Part shown: piece by piece, positions 7,686 to 10,347 of the stretch
How the letters are laid out: the number at the start of each line of letters is the position of its first letter
Numbering within the stretch: position 1 is the stretch's first letter
Notes under the pieces: model-generated
What the model saw: only the letters and a program-made list of their open reading frames with translations
What the model was told of the DNA's origin: nothing
Databases searched by the model: none
Assembly (NCBI GenBank): GCA_032353305.1
Contig: JAUCNG010408249.1
Coordinates: 1-10,347, forward strand
Source: Cephalothrix spiralis
Lineage: Eukaryota > Nemertea > Palaeonemertea > Archinemertea > Cephalotrichidae
Length of the DNA stretch: 10,347 bases
Direction: 5' to 3'
Made by a program: the position numbers and the translations under genes

Positions 7686-7710
7686 TAACTGAACTTCATT
7701 TAGAACCTTC

Positions 7711-7770
7711 AGGGCCTCTGCCCTTGCACACCGTGTGAGCCCTAGGCGAACTCATTGACTCCACCTAGGC
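7711..7770. repeat. Small hairpin and CCTAGGC direct repeat after the stop
   Basis: AGGGC (7711-7715) and GCCCT (7720-7724) form a short stem with a CTCT loop, and CCTAGGC occurs at 7741-7747 and 7764-7770. The patch is clearly more GC-rich than its surroundings and would lie in the 3' UTR of the Ig-like gene. It is probably a fragment of a dispersed repeat; no function can be assigned. Confidence 0.35.
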
Positions 7771-7951
7771 CTCTGTGTTTAAAAATCGTTCATAAGGACA
7801 TGCAATATCAAAACGAGGTCGGACATGAAGTGAGAGCTTCTTCGTTGGACACATACATGTAGAATCAGAAGAAAAAGCTGACTTGGGATTTAAATATTTT
7901 GACAATTCGAGCCACTAAGTATAAATATTTTTATAAGTTTGCATTACAAGC

Positions 7952-8122
7952 ATTGATAAAGGTTCCTGATGATGTCTTTTAGAGTAAAGACGAAACGTCG
8001 GATTCTTAATTAAAATTAAAATTTTAAATCTTTAAAATTCTATTAATCAGTGTGGATTCTTTATAGTATAACAGTTATACACGGAACTTGTTGTGTTTTT
8101 CATAGTATTAATTGATAAAGGT
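7952..8122 (+). mobile_element. Penelope-like element fragment
   Basis: A perfect 12-bp direct repeat, ATTGATAAAGGT, lies at 7952-7963 and 8111-8122 and looks like a target-site duplication. The ~147 bp between the copies begin with a minimal hammerhead ribozyme (core 7966-7999) of the kind known from the terminal repeats of Penelope-like retroelements, followed by an AT-rich tract and CACGGAACTTG. No reverse transcriptase or GIY-YIG endonuclease coding is present, so this is a terminal-repeat or heavily truncated copy. The sequence right of it is BEL/Pao pol, so the element seems to have landed in or beside an older retrotransposon. Confidence 0.65.
7957..8008 (+). ncRNA. Minimal hammerhead ribozyme (Penelope type)
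   Basis: The core CTGATGA is at 7966-7972. Stem II pairs GTCTTT (7974-7979) with AAAGAC (7986-7991) over loop 7980-7985, with one extra U (7973) between core and stem. GAAA follows at 7992-7995. Stem III would be only A7995-U7998 and C7996-G7997 with no loop, so a monomer cannot close it, but ACGT is self-complementary and two copies could pair. The cleavage site would follow C7999. Stem I pairs 7957-7965 with 8000-8008 (C-G, U-G, U-A, G-U, G-U, one mismatch, A-U, A-U, U-A). This architecture is established for small hammerheads in Penelope-like elements that act as dimers. Activity of this copy, with a wobble-rich stem I, is unknown. Confidence 0.8.
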
Positions 8123-8462
8123 ATTTGTTAGCTCTTAGAGAGAAACACTCTTGTTTTGGTGTAACTGAAAATAAAATAAAATTAGGTGATCTTGTATTAA
8201 TAGTTTATAGTGATTTCTCTAGAACTAGATGGCATTTGGCCGTAGTTTTTAAGTTAATACTGGGTCTGGTGGTTTAATTAGATCAGTCCACATTAAAACT
8301 AACTTTGATTTAACTGCAAGACCCATTTGTAAATTGTTTCCTCTTGAAATATCTTGTGATTCGAATTTTGCAGAAAGCTTAAATTTAAATTTGCCTTCAG
8401 TTAATGACAATAATGATAATCTACTTATAAATAATCGTCCTTCAAGGGTGGCCAAATATTAG
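8122..8462 (+). pseudogene. BEL/Pao retrotransposon pol, C-terminal remnant
   Basis: The frame from 8122 reads YLLALREKH, then KLGDLVLI and TRWHLAVV, and is lost near 8258-8268. The sequence resumes in another plus-strand frame with GGLIRSVHIKT, ARPICKLFPLEI and RPSRVAKY, ending at TAG 8460-8462. This order (YLxALRE-type segment, GDLVLI, a W-containing strand, then an R-P-x-x-K-L-x-P-L-E block) is what the domain after the integrase in BEL/Pao polyproteins looks like (DUF5641-type). A one-step frameshift breaks it, and gag, protease, RT, RNase H and the integrase core are absent from the window. No LTR or polypurine tract could be recognised after the stop. The AATAAA words at 8170-8180 lie inside this remnant and are not good evidence for a host poly(A) site. 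Confidence 0.7.
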
Positions 8463-9520
8463 ACAGAATAAAATATTATCTTGATAATGTATTTTTAATA
8501 TTTACATTTAACTTGTAGAGTATATGATCACATTAATAACATTAATAAGCACGTTCGTATTTTTAATAACTTGAGTTTTTCTGTATTTGTAAATGTTTGA
8601 ATATGAATTTTTTATGGTTGGGATTTTGAGTTTACATGCCTGGGCATTATGATCCACCAAAAATTAAGACCCAAAACCCCACTTGGCCATGTTTTTTGGG
8701 CTCCAAATCTTGGGTTTTTTTCTCAGTACGATTTACATAATTTTGGCATATTTCTTGTCTCCACTAAAAGATAAAGAATTGTTTTTATTTCTGATAAAAA
8801 CTTAGCTAAATATTATTAGAGAGCTCTTGAGCATGAGGCGCACAATGACGCCGAAAAAATATCGATTTTTTTCCATTAAATCAATAATATTGACACCATA
8901 CAATATTTTCTCACGTGCGTTAACGAAAAAAACATCAAAAAATTTATTAGGTGCCATACTAATTACTCTAGTAAACAAGAGGTAGATATCTGTACTCTGT
9001 CAATTTATCTTGATCGGGTATAAAAATTCCCGGAAAAGAAGTGTTCTTTATTAGCGAGCGCACTACATACTAATTATCATAGAAAAAAAATTAAGATCCT
9101 ATTTTAGTTTGAGGAAACAAGATCCCCTGCGTTGCAATTTTTTTTAAGTCGGTTTATAAAAAAGTTATAAGGTGATCAAAAATGCTCACGTCGTTAACGT
9201 TATTATAATTTCTATCTTAATGAATACCAATCAATGATTTCTGGTCATCAATATAATTGGGCAAATAATTCTCATAATGAGCGGAATAGGGACCAGAGAT
9301 CGTATATCCGTGATATCATAATGATATATTAAAAAGTCTCATTATGCAAAATGAAAGGTCCTATTTATAAAACTTAATCTGGCCCTTTAAAAAAATTATG
9401 GGCCTACTTCACCGAAGGGCCTATAAATATTCTGAGGCTTAGAATTGGATGGGCCTATATCAGACTCCCTCGCTTCGTTTTTAATCAGTACATTAAGCGG
9501 CGCTTGTTAATAATACTTAC
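8463..9520. other. AT-rich sequence, no gene seen
   Basis: No exon, RNA gene or element boundary could be supported. Possible 3' LTR sequence of the BEL/Pao remnant would be expected here, but no TG...CA pair is evident. A TATAAAA word at 9019 lies inside a 4-bp stem (CGGG 9015-9018, CCCG 9029-9032) with nothing coding downstream. GGGCCTA recurs at about 9403, 9417 and 9451. ATATCAT-A-ATGATAT near 9313-9328 is a small palindrome. Confidence 0.4.
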
Positions 9521-9597
9521 ATCGTCTTTACAGCCGCAGCAACCGTTTTTCGCGGCAATTTGTGTGGCAATTACCTGGATCTGCGGCTCAGCAATTG
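9521..9597 (-). CDS. Weak candidate exon
   Basis: On the minus strand a 77-nt segment lies between an acceptor-like TTACCAG (AG at plus-strand 9598-9599) and a consensus donor GTAAGT directly after GAT at 9521. The open frame contains IAEPQIQVIATQIAA and NGCCGCKDD. The segment is more GC-rich than its surroundings. The frame also stays open through the adjacent sequence up to 9721, and no partner exon is visible. It could equally be a repeat: AATTGC recurs, and GCCGC/GCGGC (9534-9557) can pair. Confidence 0.2.
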
Positions 9598-9599
9598 CT

Positions 9600-10347
9600 G
9601 GTAACCGTGGAAATAGGTGATAATTATAAGAAAGGCTTAGAACATTATTTGCTTTGTTTACGTTAGACTTAATTTTTGGAGCGGCAATCTCACGCTGCTG
9701 ATCATACAAACTTTCCACCAAGAAAAACCAGAAATTTAGCCTGGCAGTGAACGTGTTAACATACCTGTGTACTGTACATGATATATATTTTGGGATTTAA
9801 CCCATGGTTTTTCCAAAATGTTGGTTTTTTGGCAAATATGTGAATCGGAAGTCAAAAACTGAACAAAAATTTTAATGAATCATTAATTTTCGGTTCACTT
9901 TTGACCTTTCAGCTGATCTCTGTTGGAACATGTGCTGCAGTTTTATTGATCCGCTAATATACCTAATAATTACATTATTTGCTGCAAATATTTTAAATTT
10001 ACGTAAAAAGCAAGTTTGGGTCAAATCTTCAAATATAGTAATTTTAAGAATTAAAAATAATAGACCACTATATATTCTGCCATAATTTTAAGGAATAAAT
10101 TAGGCAAAATTAGAAATTAAGAAAGAAATTCAGACCTTTAAATTTTTGATGTGTCGGAACAAAAATTTCACAATCTTTTGCCACTCAGGTACAATTTTAA
10201 GTCAATATCCCGGACCATCGAGCGAAATGCGATAAGCGCTGCAGCGCCAAATTTTAAACGATGAATTGAGAGCGGAGAAACTCAGTACTAATTTTCCTCT
10301 CTAAATATTACCCAACTGAATAGCTAATAACTCTTTCATAACTTACT
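9600..10347. other. AT-rich sequence, no gene seen
   Basis: Nothing codes convincingly on either strand. A perfect 12-bp palindrome, GCGCTGCAGCGC, is at 10236-10247 in a GC-richer patch near the right edge. It is too little to call a promoter or an element. Confidence 0.4.

Noticed and set aside
8170-8180. AATAAA words as poly(A) signal of the Ig-like gene
   Set aside because: They fall inside the coding remnant of BEL/Pao pol, where Lys-rich codons produce them, and lie about 490 bp after the stop; use is possible but unsupported.
8249-8455. Minus-strand 68-codon ORF
   Set aside because: It is antisense to the BEL/Pao remnant, whose plus-strand reading matches known family order.
9015-9032. 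TATAAAA at 9019 as a promoter
   Set aside because: No exon or ORF follows, and AT-rich DNA yields such words by chance.
1-10347. CRISPR array, prokaryotic operon, rRNA or complete tRNA gene
   Set aside because: There are no regularly spaced identical repeats, no ribosome-binding-site-led gene series, and no full cloverleaf or rRNA-like conserved stretch; splice sites and transposon content indicate an animal genome.

Overview
The window is animal nuclear DNA. It is AT-rich, has spliceosomal exon-intron structure with GTGAGT/GTAAGT donors, and carries relics typical of invertebrate genomes: a Penelope-type hammerhead ribozyme, a BEL/Pao retrotransposon end and several non-autonomous inverted-repeat transposons. 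The immunoglobulin-like membrane protein fits a metazoan. I cannot name the phylum from sequence alone; a marine invertebrate is my guess. Nothing bacterial is present.

Layout. (1) Positions 1-2604 (+): part of a split gene. Three exons (573-684, 1601-1734, 2519-2604) join in a consistent reading frame through introns of 916 and 784 nt. I do not recognise the protein. Intron 1 holds a 283-bp inverted-repeat element (904-1186) next to a 139-bp fold-back (1194-1332). Intron 2 holds a related 300-bp element (1867-2166) with a near-perfect terminal inverted repeat and a 7-bp target duplication. (2) Positions 2605-6510: mostly non-coding repeat territory. It has a degenerate array of TGTTCC/GGAACATAT motifs (about 3560-4232), a tRNA-like B-box fragment on the minus strand near 4800-4900, a short transposase-like coding remnant (5523-5663) and, abutting it, a ~484-bp transposon with ~130-bp inverted arms (5664-6147). 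(3) Positions 6561-7685 (+): the one long intact ORF, an intronless-looking single-pass membrane glycoprotein with an Ig V-like domain, a degenerate second extracellular domain and an acidic tail. Its first real ATG is 6561; the frame upstream opens only with a TTG. (4) Positions 7952-8462: nested retroelement relics. A Penelope-type fragment with a minimal hammerhead (the kind that can only close stem III as a dimer) lies between perfect 12-bp direct repeats, directly before the broken C-terminal end of a BEL/Pao pol gene. (5) Positions 8463-10347: AT-rich sequence with no convincing gene; one weak minus-strand exon candidate (9521-9597).

No pathway links the two genes. The main interest is the ribozyme-bearing nested insertion just downstream of an orphan Ig-like receptor gene, and the density of fold-back elements in the introns of the first gene.
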